Shown: in pieces, positions 49,888 through 60,805 of the stretch | How the letters are laid out: every line of letters begins with the position of its first letter | Position numbering within the stretch: position 1 is the first letter of the stretch | Source of the DNA: Paramecium sonneborni | Taxonomy: Eukaryota; Ciliophora; Oligohymenophorea; Peniculida; Parameciidae | Direction: 5' to 3' | DNA: 64,000 nt | Assembly: GCA_905182985.1 (NCBI GenBank) | Contig: CAJJDN010000015.1 | Coordinates: 547,914 to 611,913 of the forward strand | The notes under the pieces: model-generated | Databases searched by the model: none | What the model was told of the DNA's origin: nothing | What the model saw: only the letters and a program-made list of their open reading frames with translations | Position numbers and translations under genes: made by a program

Positions 49888-50491
49888 AAAATTTATACAA
49901 TATATTATATTTTAATAGTAGAAAAATCATTTTGTTTGTAAATTTGATTTAAAATTCTATAACATATTGATAATTTTCATTTATGATGATTTATGAATCA
50001 AACAAAGTTGTTTTCTCTATTGTGAATCTAAATTTTTTAAGAGAATTAAATAAAATTACATTCAAAAAGAATAAACTCACTTTAAATATTGCTTGGAATA
50101 TTAATAAAAAATATTTTAAATTGAAAAAAATAAAATAATTAATAATTATAGATAATTTCATAAATTCTTAAAAGCTATGATTGAAAAGCTAAAATCAACA
50201 TTAAAAACTAATAAGAAAGATTATTATTGTTATTTCAACTATTCTAGTTATTATTATTATAAATTAAGAAGGTCATAATTATTTGAAGAATATTTTAAAA
50301 TAATTACCATATAAAATCTTAATATGAGAATAAAAGGTTTAGAATGTCAGTTTCTATCAGGAACTTAAAATTTGAAAAATTTGTATTACTTTGAAATATA
50401 TTTTTTGAGGAATATCTAACATATATTCAATTGAAAAATAATATAAGTTTTGAATTCAAGAATAATATTTAATAATTAATATTAATTATTA
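49888..50491. other. intergenic, divergent promoters
   Basis: Spacer between divergent genes, A/T-rich with short direct AT repeats. No ORF of note. Confidence 0.45.
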
Positions 50492-51043
50492 ATGAGATAA
50501 TTTAGCGGGTCATGGAATAGAAGAGGAGGAAACAGAAGAGGAAGGGATTTTCGAGGAGGAAATTAAAATTTCAGAAACTCTAGAGGGAATGATTAAAGAC
50601 CTAATAATTAATAAAGAAATTTCTAAAATAATAAATTTAGAAGATAATCAAATTAAAATCAAAATCAAAATACAGATAGATAAAGAAGCCAAAATTAAAA
50701 TAGAAGAAATAAAACTTAAAGAGGAAGAGGAAACTAATAAGGTTTCAAATAATAAGTTTCTTAGCGAAGAAGAAGACTTGGTTTTAAATAAAAAAATTAA
50801 AATGTAATTAATTAAATTTTAAAAAGGGTGAAAAAAGAGATAATTAAAGATTCATTAAGACAGGAAGAAGAAAGAATTAAGTAAATTCTGAAGTTCTTAA
50901 GATTGCAAAAGAGATTTAGAGTATATATTTTACTATATTTAGGGAAAAATAAATTGGAATAAGATTTAGAAAAATATTGGAAAAAAGGAGACCAAAGTAA
51001 TAAAGAGGAAAATCCCCATCAAGGAATAAATAATGATAAATGA
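50492..51043 (+). CDS. RGG-rich RNA-binding protein, possible FoP/ALY-type export adaptor
   Basis: 183 aa, no obligatory intron (a 21-nt GTAAAT...TTAAG at about 50,881-50,901 could be spliced in frame). The N-terminus has dense arginine/glycine blocks: WNRRGGNRRGRDFRGGNQNF. An Asn/Gln/Arg-rich middle follows (TQRGRGNQQGFKQQ, SQRRRRLGFKQK). The C-terminus contains NKLEQDLEKYWKKGD, which resembles the LDxxLDxYM element at the C-terminus of ALYREF, CHTOP/FoP and UIF export adaptors that bind UAP56/NXF1. There is no RRM. RNA binding through the RGG box is likely; the export-adaptor role is inferred from this short motif plus RGG context. Confidence 0.6.
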
Positions 51044-52075
51044 TAGAAATTAAAATATCATATTATTTACATAATTTTCTAAAAGATTTCTGATTATTAA
51101 TAGTTTCTTAATAATTCTTCAAAACATACTTTTTTGGTAAATTTTAAAATACAAAAGATTGAAATGAATATTAAAAGTTTGTTAATTCATCTACAGAAAT
51201 CATTTAAATATGAGAAATAAATAGAATTGCATTATGAATGTAAATAGTAGAAAAAATTGAAAAATTATTTATGTAAATTAGTATATCATCAATAATTAAT
51301 AAATAAATTGTTCTGTTTATACAATTCTCTTTGCCGTTTTATTGATTTCTTAACTTGGAAAGATATTTTTTTAATCTTTAGTTTAAATTAGAGATACATC
51401 ATTAATTAAATAAGCAGTGTTGATGTATAGATTTAAGAAAATTATCAACAAACGAAGATTCTTAAGTTTGATTAGTATTTCTAATTTATCTTTGAAGTCT
51501 TTAAATGTTTTCAAATAAAAAGAAATTAAAAATGAAATCATTTTTGGGAGAAAAAAATTTATTTTTTTTATTTATAAAAGATTTGAAATTGTGAAGAAAA
51601 GAAAAAAAAATTATCAAGAAAAAAAATTCAAAATATAAAACATCTTAAGAAAAAAGGAATATTTTAAAATTATAAAATCCTTGATTAAAAGCTTAATTTA
51701 TAAAAAAAAGTCGATTTTTAATAAGTGATAGGGTTTAAAGGCTAATCATTATGGATAGAAAGTAGCTGGTTGACTTATGAATTTTATAAAGGTTTTTTGA
51801 AACCATTTAAGAATGATAAATTTTATTATGTTTTAAAGAGGTTAGAATTTATGATAAATTGAAATTTAGACAGCAATATGTTAATATTGGGAGAGTAGTT
51901 ATTTCAGTTTTTTATTAATTAATAATAGTGTGCTAAGTAATATTATTAGTTTGTAAAGAATGACGTTATTGATAAATAAAAAAGTTGAATAGAATGATTG
52001 AATAAATTGGATAATATTAATAGGTGAGATTTTGGAATGTTTGTATATAAATATATTTAATAAATAAATTATTTA
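51044..52075. other. gene-free AT-rich interval
   Basis: About 1 kb with no supported ORF in any frame, no RNA gene and no repeat. It is longer than most spacers in the window. Confidence 0.45.
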
Positions 52076-53513
52076 ATGGGAGCTTGTACATCAACGAAAC
52101 AAAAAAGATATGAGATAGTGAGGACATTAATGCCATATAAGTAAAAAATAGAAGTATCTGATTAGGGTTCATATAATGGCGATAATATGGCCAAAGAATT
52201 AGCATAACTTATTTGATTTTGAGTCTAGTTCATATGCTGTGAAAGAGATTGAGGTTGATTTTTCAGGTAATATGATGAAGAATCTATAATTTTAGCTCAA
52301 TTAGCAACAGTGGATAAGGAACTTGTGGCTTTAACTAAAAGTGAATGGGCTCGTAACTCGATTGAAATAGCAAATATAATATTAAACGAATAATAAGCAT
52401 AAATACACAGTATATCATAATAACAAGATCATAAATTATGGGCTGTATTGAAATCAGAAGCTAATTAGTTTTAATCAATAGATGTAAGAGTTTTTATATG
52501 TTTAAAGTATTGGGATTTAAAAATAGGAGATATAGTAAAGTTGGGAAGAGTAAGAATGCAATTATTAGAGTATGCATTTATGACTCCATGTGATGAAGCA
52601 ACTCAATATTAAGATGAATAAGAAGAAGAAATTTAAACAATTAGTGATGTAGCTAGTTGTAGGATATGCTTTTCAAGTAAGGCAAGTGAAATAAATCCTT
52701 TGATAAGTCCATGTAAATGTGAAGGATCAGTAAAATATATTCATTTAGAATGTTTATAAAAATGGATTGGAATTTAATTAAAAATAAAATAAGGCGATCA
52801 TTTTATCTAATATCTTTTTAAGAGATTAGATTGTGAAATCTGTAAGTTTACCTTTAGAAATACATATACTTTTTAAGACAAGAGTTATTCTGTTTTAAAA
52901 TTACCAAAACCAAAGTCATCTTATATAACATTCAAAGTTACAAATGATGATAAATCTAAAGAGGCTATGATTTATGTTGTCGAAATAGGTGAAAAAACGG
53001 AATTGAAAATTGTAATTTTTAGTTTTATAATTTATTTAGGGTAGAGTTCCAGATTGTGATATTAAATTAAGAGATATTTCAGTTTCTCGTTCTCATGCTA
53101 TGTTGAAATTAATACCAACTAATAAACATACACTTGATAATCCTGATTATACTATTAGAGTTTAAGATTGTAAAAGCAAATTTGGAACTTTGGTTTTAGC
53201 TCAAGATGAAGATTTATTAATCATACCAGAAGATGGAAAATCTCCAATCTTATTTTAAACTGGGAGAGTCCTCTTATAATGTGTTTAAAAAAAAAAATTA
53301 ACTTAAAAACCAGCATATAAACATCCTGATAATGTTGTATTAATTTAAATAGAAACTAAACCATAATTAGATCAATAAGAACAAATGTAGGATTCATTTG
53401 TGACTCATGATGAACTTACTGCTGGCGATATTATCATTAGTAATTCTTAAAACCCATAAAAACCTTAACCTATTGAAGATGTGAAGGAAGATAGTATCTG
53501 TGATGAAAGATGA
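52076..53513 (+). CDS. RING-CH (MARCH-type) and FHA domain protein, N-myristoylation signal
   Basis: 443 aa after four introns of 25, 29, 24 and 28 nt. It begins MGACTSTKQKR, a strong N-myristoylation site with Cys4 for palmitoylation. The RING-CH finger at about 185-250 reads CRIC...CKCEGSVKYIHLECLQKW...CEIC, with Cys-Cys-Cys-Cys-His-Cys-Cys-Cys spacing as in MARCH E3 ligases. It is followed by an FHA domain: VVEIGEKTELKIGRVPDCDIKLRDISVSRSHAML...KSKFGTLVL, including the GR, SRSHA and FGT phosphothreonine-binding elements. MARCH ligases are normally membrane-embedded; here a lipid anchor replaces TM helices. A membrane-tethered E3 ligase that reads phosphothreonine is the direct reading. This fusion is not found in animals as far as I know. 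Confidence 0.88.
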
Positions 53514-53583
53514 TACATAAGGTAACATTATTTCATTGATTTATTTTAATATTTTATATCTATTTAATTCATATTCAATTTAT

Positions 53584-54622
53584 ATGAAAAAAAAATAATA
53601 ATAACCATCTTAACCATAATGTTAAACACCAAAATAAAAACATACACTCTAACCAATTACATCACCTAATTCAAATTCGAATTCTTTTTCATAAATATTT
53701 CAATCATATTATCCACGTACTCCTGTTAAAATGGTCAATTAATAAAAGTATATTTTCAAATAATCTAATTAGAAAAGATTAACTTGGTTAAGTGATGGAA
53801 AAAGGAGTTACTAAATATGCTGTAGTTACTTAAGTAACTTTCAATTCTACTACTAAATTCTAATCTATTTCACTTCATGAACATTTTGCTCAATTTTAAG
53901 TTTATGATAAAAGAAATAAAATTGCTGACACAGAATGGAGCCTTTTAAATTTAAAATCATCATCAACACTTTCAAGTAAAACACAACTATTTTACACCTT
54001 AACTAATGTCTTTTAAGAGTATAAAAACAACACTAATAATTATTTTATGATTTCAAATGCTATTTTTTTGGCCTTTTTTTCATATTCAAATTAAAAAATA
54101 CCATATTGTCTCTTTATTACAAGATAGGATGCTTTAAATAAATAACTATAAAAATCTTAGTTTTTAGAACAAAAATAAATAGAATCTACAGTTTTAGGGA
54201 TTGAAACTCCATTATCAGTTCTTTTTCCATCAAACCCAACTTAATTTCCTACTAAATATACTTTATCATTAATCTAAAGAAAGCACATTTAATATTTATT
54301 CAATATTATACTCAATATAGCAATAGAAAAAGAGATAATGGATGTAGCTGCTAATTTTACATTTCACAACTCTTATTTCAATAGTGTGTAAACATATAAT
54401 GGGATTGATTAGATTGAAAAAGAAACATAAAATTTATTTGACAATAATTAAGAGTATAAAATATCATTTGAGGGACTATTTAATATTTAATAAATTATTG
54501 ATCTGAAAAATCAACTTTAAAAAAGTAATCCTGATATAGTTGTTTCTGATATCAAATTAAGTCCATTAACAACTCTAATTAATGATAAATTACTTGAATA
54601 GATAAATAATGAATTATAATGA
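53584..54622 (+). CDS. possible DONSON-like replication factor
   Basis: 337 aa with one intron (53748-53772). A disordered Ser/Pro/Gln N-terminus (about 60 aa) precedes a folded region: DTEWSLLNLKSS...YTLTNVFQEYKNNTNNYFMISNAIFLAFF, PYCLFITRQDALNKQLQKSQ, and ESTVLGIETPLSVLFPSN. The order W-S-L, a Y-F-rich strand, a hydrophobic helix, and a segment beginning I-T/S recalls the central part of DONSON (WSVSFTSLYNLL...YFYVCTYQFTVLFRAAG...LIS). The C-terminus (LKNQLQKSNPDIVVSDIKLSP) is compatible. DONSON loads the CMG helicase and protects forks. Similarity is at motif level only, so the name is tentative; that it is a real gene is firm. Confidence 0.6.
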
Positions 54623-55637
54623 ATATTTTATTATTATTATTACTATTTAAATTACTAATCAACATATTCATCTAATTCTTAATTTTTATCTTCTTCATAC
54701 ATTTTTTAAGTATTTTTATCCTCTTTCCTTCCTTGATATAAATTTCTTATTCATAATCTTACTTCGCATCATTATCTATAAATAAAAAATAAGTGTCTTC
54801 CTATTATTTATGAATTATTTCCTACTTATTTTGAAACTTGATTGTAAAATTCTATTAATTTTATTTTTCTGCAATCAATATTTTTTCCTGTTCTTTTCTT
54901 TTTCATTTAAAATCTCACCCTTCTTTGAATTTATTTATGAAAAAAATATAGTATTACAAACGTTTATTTCATTGTGTAAATATAAACATTTCTCAATTGC
55001 AAGTAAATAATTTATGAACTTACATACCTTTTTGCTTTTGTTCGTATTTTTTAAACCAAAGAAACTCTAATTTTTTATAAATTTTTCTGATTTTTTTCAC
55101 AAAAATTAATGAAACATGAATATTTTTTTTTTTTATAATTTAAATGAATCTTAAATGGGATCTGAATAAGATTTATTTATAAAATATCAGATTTATGTAA
55201 ATCTAGTTAAATTAATTTTAAAAAGAGATATCTGATAATATTAATTTTGTAGAATATATTCTAAAGAATTATATGTTTTACGTATTAAGTATTAATTAGA
55301 AGATATTAAATTCTAAATTTTATTATGCGAATCAATAATTTTTTTATTTAAGATACTTTATGAATATTTTAAAAGAGCAAATTAAAGAAAGTGGATTTAT
55401 TTCTGAAGATATGGTTCGAGAATAACAAGAACAAAATTTTGAAATTTGTTTGTATGAGCAGAATTAAATTGTTAATATCAATGAATTAATTAATAATAAA
55501 GACTTTACTTTAAGCAGAATGATGAATTAATTTAACTTAAATAATGGAAGAGAAGATTAAATTGAACAAGAATGGTGAAAGTTTAATTGATTCTTACTTC
55601 ACTATAAATTTTAATATATATATATTTTAAAAAGGTC
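54623..55637. other. AT-rich interval with one small ORF
   Basis: A 72-codon plus-strand frame at 55360-55578 (MNILKEQIKESGFISEDMVREQQEQ...EQEW) has good Glu/Gln composition and a TGA end. It may be a tiny gene or a remnant. Otherwise there are long T and A runs and nothing recognisable. Confidence 0.35.
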
Positions 55638-57234
55638 TCATTAGAGAATTTTTTTGAATGGCATGATTGTATCTAGTTGTCTTTTACTAACTTTAGGACT
55701 AAACAAATGCCTGTGTATATTAATAGTAGTTTAAGTACTGAATTATCTTGTGGAGTTTTCTTTATTATATCTTGTTGTAGTAGTATTCATGGTTTTCCTA
55801 TCTGTTAATTGCTTTTTAGAAGAGAAAGATTTTTTATCTATTTCAAAGAAAGGAGTAAAAGGTTCTGATAACATTTTTCTATGTTTAGGTGATATAATTC
55901 TAAAAATAATATGGATAAAATACCTTTTTTTAAGTAAAGCATGGCTAAAAAGATTAGAATATTCTTTTTCAAACACTGTTTTATATAATTCAATTGAATT
56001 TTAAGTAATTTATGAATTTTTTTTCTAAATTTTTTTATCACTTAATAATCTATCTAATCTTTCATGATGAAATTTTTTTTCTAAAGATTATGAATTTTTT
56101 TTTTCAAATTATTATATAGTTTCAACTGGTAATAAATATAATTCGCATTGAGAAGATTTAGATATAGCTCTATATTCTCTAGGGATATTTTATGAAACTT
56201 CTTCATATCCAAAGACACAGCCAACTTAAAGTAAGGTAATAGAGACTGTTTTATTGCGAGGAAATACTTTTAATAATTCAATTTCTCCTTATTTAATGAA
56301 ATAAATATATTCTGGGATAGAATTTTCCATATAAATGACACTAAACATTGAAGGTTTTTAAACGATAATGTTTTCTAGAATACTTCTTAATCGTTTATCA
56401 GATAATTTACTAAAGAGTTCAAAGTTTCTAAGTAGAGAAATCTTTTCATTTTTAACTTAATCATGATATTATTATAAAATAGCTTGAAAATCTGGATTAG
56501 CTAAAGTAATCATAACTGTATCTTAAGTGCATAAAACAGTAGCAGTTCTAGTAACATTTCCAATAAGGGCAATTTCTCCAAATTAATCTCCTGTACAACA
56601 CATGTTTACTATATGTAAACTTGGAAAGAGTCTTTTAACTAAATTATCTAACCATTTATCGATTGATATTTAGTTAGGATTATTAGTGTATTCTTCAATT
56701 AAGGATTCTTAATCGACTTTTTGAATATCTACAAAAATCAACTATATAATTGAATAATTACTGATTCCTAGAAAATTGCCGTAAGCTTAAGCCATAATTA
56801 TATCTTTTAATGCTCTATTATTAAAAGCTGATAATCTAGGACTATAAATAGCTGAAGATCTTCTTAATTATGATGAATTAGAATCAATTCCTTTTTAATA
56901 TTCATCTATAACTTGTTGATGAGTAATGTTTTTATCATTTGGACATAAAATTGCAACTTATCCTTAAAGAATAACATAAAATTATTCAACATTATTAGAG
57001 CCTACCAATCAAAATGATATTACCATAATGAAATACGACTTCTGCTTTTTTGAATTCTCTCAACTAAATTTTTTTAAGCATCTAACAATATAATGCTGGA
57101 TCAAATAACTACTATTTTTCTTTAAAGAATTTAAGATCTTAAACTCCCTTAGCGATTATATCAATAATATCTTTGCTTCTATTACGATAAGTCAATGCCT
57201 ATTTCAAATCGCTAAGACTTTTTTTTTAATCCAT
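55638..57234 (-). CDS. cyclic-nucleotide-binding domain protein
   Basis: 516 aa with introns 57002-57023 and 55900-55923. The first CNB domain starts LREFKKAEVVFHYGSNNVEQFYVILQGQVAIL and has a phosphate-binding cassette FGEIALIGNVTRTATVL, keeping the FGE-x-A-L and R-x-A elements needed for cAMP/cGMP binding. About 110 residues (Ser/Asn-rich, then helical) are inserted between the early strands and the cassette. A second CNB-like half follows (LFSKLSDKRLRSILENI, FIKQGEIELLK, VGCVFGYEEV) without a canonical cassette. The C-terminal ~130 aa are basic, Ser/Thr-rich. It resembles CNBD2-type proteins rather than PKA-R: no inhibitor motif or dimerisation helix is present. Its start is 20 bp from the next gene's stop. 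Confidence 0.88.
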
Positions 57235-57254
57235 TATAATATTATAGTTATAAA

Positions 57255-59190
57255 TCAACAAACTCTAAAATTCTGACCGCCAACCCATTTTGATTTGTTT
57301 TCATCTCTATGTTTATAATCTGCTGGATTGCTATATGGATTATCATATAAAATAAATGGAGTTCCCCCTTTTATTGTACTTATAACACTAGTTCTAATAC
57401 TCCTAGGTCCTATTATTTATTTATCCTTTTATTTCTACTCCATCCTATCTCTCTCTACATTTGTAATATAAGGAGATGAACATCTAACTATTGGATGTTC
57501 TCTACATAAATCATAATCCTCTTTTGTTGTACCTTTAGATACTCTAGATTTAGCTGTTGAAACTCTTGTTAATTTAAATGTACGACTTTATGTTGTAGAT
57601 TATGGTCTTTATCTAATTCTTTAACCAGAACTAGCTAACATTGATGTATTCATAGTTCCAGGAACCTATTAAATATTTATTATAAATCTACCCATAAAGG
57701 TTCATTTTCTGGTAATAATTATTCATCAATGTTTGGATGTAACATTTATCGGATTTCAGCTGCTGTTTTATTAAACTTTTCACTTGTATCCTTATGTTCT
57801 TAATTCAATTTTGTTGAAAACTTTGCAAATTTAGATTTCTCTAAATCATTTTCTTCTGTTTATTATTTAGTTCTTGGAGATTATTTTTATCTCATTGTCT
57901 TCATTGCTTCTTATAATTATCCTTAATCATTTATAGCATTATTCATTACAATCTCCAATTTCTTTGCTTTTTTACCTGTAAAACCAACATGTTTGAATTT
58001 TGTTAACACTTCAAAATTAAAAGCTGTTCTTTCACCATTTTGTTGGCTTTCTGCTTATTATTTAGTCATGTTTTCTAAATCTAACTTATTTTTCCTCAGA
58101 TCATTATTTGCTTATTATATTGACAAAGGTATATTGATACAAGATCGTATTTATATCAAATAATGGATTATGAAATTTCTTAGAATTAATTGTGTTTCAG
58201 GATATTTTTGATTTATATCAAATTGTAACCCTACTATATTTTCATTTACTGTTATAACTTAAGGTCCTTTTGATGAATCTGCCAAAACAACAAATGTTTT
58301 TTTTGGATTTAATACATTAAACGGATGAATATCCCATGCATGCTTTGAATGAACTAAAAATTCCTACTTTACATCTTTAAATATGTAATGTTACACAAAG
58401 TTCTTTTTTACCATGCAAATTTCCTCATCCTATGTTGATGTATAAAGACCATAAATTTCCTTTATTTTTTAAGGTTTATAAACTGGTGCTTACAACATAT
58501 ACTTTCCAACAGTATTGAATTCTTCAACTGCTCTTCTTGAATGAATCCCACAATTAGCTATAGGAATCCAACAATTTGCTGACTCAATCTTATCAAAGTA
58601 AATTCCATACAAATCCCCTGTTATACTATCTAAAAAATATTCATTCTTTGTCATCTAATCAAGAGACTTTTAAAGCTTGCTCATATCACCTAGTGGACCA
58701 CCTTATGGACCATTTACTACTTCAACTGGCTAAACATATTAAAATTTTATTTATACAGTTTCTAAATTAGTTGCCACAAAAAATACTAAAGCTTACATAG
58801 CCCCTGCTGTTGCTAATAAAACTTTATTTGTTCTTAAGCACATTCTAATCAAAACCATTACCTATTTTATTATTCATCTTTCTACTTTCTTCAAATGTTT
58901 CGACCATGGCCTTAAGTTAGCATCTATTTCTATAAATACTAAATCTATAAAGTTAAATTAATTTGCTGCTTCTTATTTTGAAAAACCAGAGTCTTAATCA
59001 TATAAAAACTCATCTAAATCATTTGCATCTCTAGAAAAAAATTCTGTCTCAGTGTCCAATAATTCTTTCTAATTCAGAAATAACTATCCCTATTTTAAAA
59101 GCTTACTTTTCGAATCTACCCACAATACCTTTCAAATTATTGTTTACCAGTTTCTGATTTTCCATATCCATTTACAATTAATATTCTCAT
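57255..59190 (-). CDS. uncharacterised 620-aa protein, possibly ciliary
   Basis: 620 aa with introns of 23, 24 and 26 nt. The N-terminal ~330 aa look like a compact alpha/beta fold opening MRILIVNGYGKSETGK, with FIDLVFIEIDANLRPWSKH, MCLRTNKVLLATAGAM, FLDSITGDLYGIY, then KHAWDIHPFN and PQVITVNENIVGLQFD. The opening strand plus NGYG and a later nucleophile-elbow-like segment hint at a class-I amidotransferase-like fold, but no Cys-His-Glu triad is evident. The C-terminal 200 aa are disordered and basic with short conserved-looking stretches (PFILYDNPYSNPADYKHRDENKSKW, GGQNFRVC) of the kind seen in microtubule inner proteins. The last intron joins EPLW to VPGTMNTS; ignoring it creates two false genes. 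Function unknown. Confidence 0.75.
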
Positions 59191-59298
59191 TATAAAAATT
59201 ATCAAATACTATTTTCATACAATTAATTATTCTAATTTTAATCACTGATCATAGATTATTTATTAACCATTGTATAAACAGATTTTTAATAATTATAA

Positions 59299-60736
59299 TC
59301 ATCTGTATCTCTTAATCCTTTCACTTTGATAACTTTGAGGCAGATTATTACTTTTATATTAATTCATTTAGACTTAATATTTTAGTTACTCTATTTAATC
59401 TCTTAATTAATGTCTTTCTTTTGATAACTTTATTATATCATCCTTATGCTCGTAAATTTCTTTATCTTTCTCTTTTAATTGATTTTCTATCATTTACTTC
59501 TCGTCTTTCAAATAATTTTAAAATTGTTACTCTTTTAATACATTTTTTTTTAGTTCCTCTTATTATATCAAATATTCTAAAAATCATAAATTTAATATAC
59601 ATACCTGCCAATTTTTTTTCCATATTCATAATTTCTTTATTCTATCTTTCTAGCATAATTTACAATTTATTATTCTCAGCATTTAATTTTCTTATTTTCT
59701 CTGATGTAGGTTTATCATCCTCCTATTAAAATTATTGTTATTTTAACACATATTCTAATTTCAATTTATCCTAAAAGGATTTCATATCCTATGCGCATTC
59801 TAATTTAGCATTTTAAATTTAATTATCTTTTTCAATTTCTAACTTTTTTATCTAATCTTCCAATAACTTTATCTTTTTATCTTTTTCATAATCAGACGCT
59901 TCTATAGATTAGCTTTTTGAAATCTTATCATTTGAATTACTAAACTTATAATTAAGAGATTATTAGGTAATTTTACTATTATTATTCAGGCTTTGTAGTT
60001 GATCTATTATTTTTTTTGCATCCTCTAACTCTGACTAAAGTTACAATAATTGATCTTTTTATGGAGTTGATTTTTTATCAGATAATTATTCATCATAAAT
60101 ATATTTTTTAATTGAATTAGCCTATGAACCAAATCTTAAGAATTAGTTATCTGAATTTCTAATTACAGACTATAAATCTGAATTCTCGGAAACTAGTTAA
60201 TCTATTTTTGCTTATAAGTCTTAATTCTTTTATTTGATTTCTCTAACTTCATTAGTTAATATTTAAATTTCTGAATTTCTTTTGGCTGCTAAAAATCCTA
60301 AAGCTGAATCAGATGACAATTAAATATCGTTTTTTAACGTTTTTCTTTATTTTAATTGTTCATTTTCTTATTTAAGGTCTTAGAGATTCTTTTTAAGAAT
60401 TTGGTTTTCATTTTATAATTCAATAGCCTTATCGACTTTAGTTTCTAATTTTTAAATAGTTTTAACAAGTTTTTGATTCTCTAGGATTAAGTTTTATATT
60501 TATGAATCTTTTTATTCAGATAATTTGTCAAAAGTATTGAAAGTTTATTTTTCTTAGCAGAATGTATCTGTTTAGTTTCTATATTGAATATCTGTATTCT
60601 ATTCTTTTTCTGCACTTTGAATGACTTTTTGTAATTCATTAATTTTTTCTTTGAGTAATTTTTGATTGAAAGTCTTTTTTGATTAATCTAAAACATTATT
60701 TGATAAATGATTTGGACTTGAGATGAACTAGTTCAT
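59299..60736 (-). CDS. long coiled-coil protein
   Basis: 469 aa with one 28-nt intron (near 59,575-59,605). It is almost wholly coiled coil: LLKEKINELQKVIQSAEKEQ, LENQKLVKTIQKLETKVDKAIEL, ILTNEVREIKQKNQDLQAKIDQL, LEDQIKKLEIEKDNQ, then DKEIYEHKDDIIKLSKERHQL. A Ser/Asn-rich break near the middle (SLNNNSKITQQSLNYKFSNSND) separates two rods. The end is basic (QSERIKRYR). Likely cytoskeletal or ciliary, but no family motif is distinctive. It sits 68 bp from the degraded gene upstream. Confidence 0.75.
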
Positions 60737-60805
60737 TCAAAGCAATTTTGAAATATAATTATTACGTTAATTTTGTTAGAATTGTTTTTAGAATTGTAAA
60801 TAAAA

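Noticed and set aside
55750..56004. Hydrophobic plus-strand ORF MEFSLLYLVVVVFMVFLS...
   Set aside because: Antisense of the C-terminal exon of the cyclic-nucleotide-binding gene; the minus frame is continuous with that protein.
55638..56065. A separate small minus-strand gene with a 17-nt intron
   Set aside because: Codon-by-codon checking shows the frame continues upstream into the cyclic-nucleotide-binding protein, so no second start or 17-nt intron is needed.
57255..57653. Separate 132-aa gene coupled by ATGA overlap, as in a bacterial operon
   Set aside because: A normal 26-nt intron joins it to the upstream frame; the exon total is then divisible by three.
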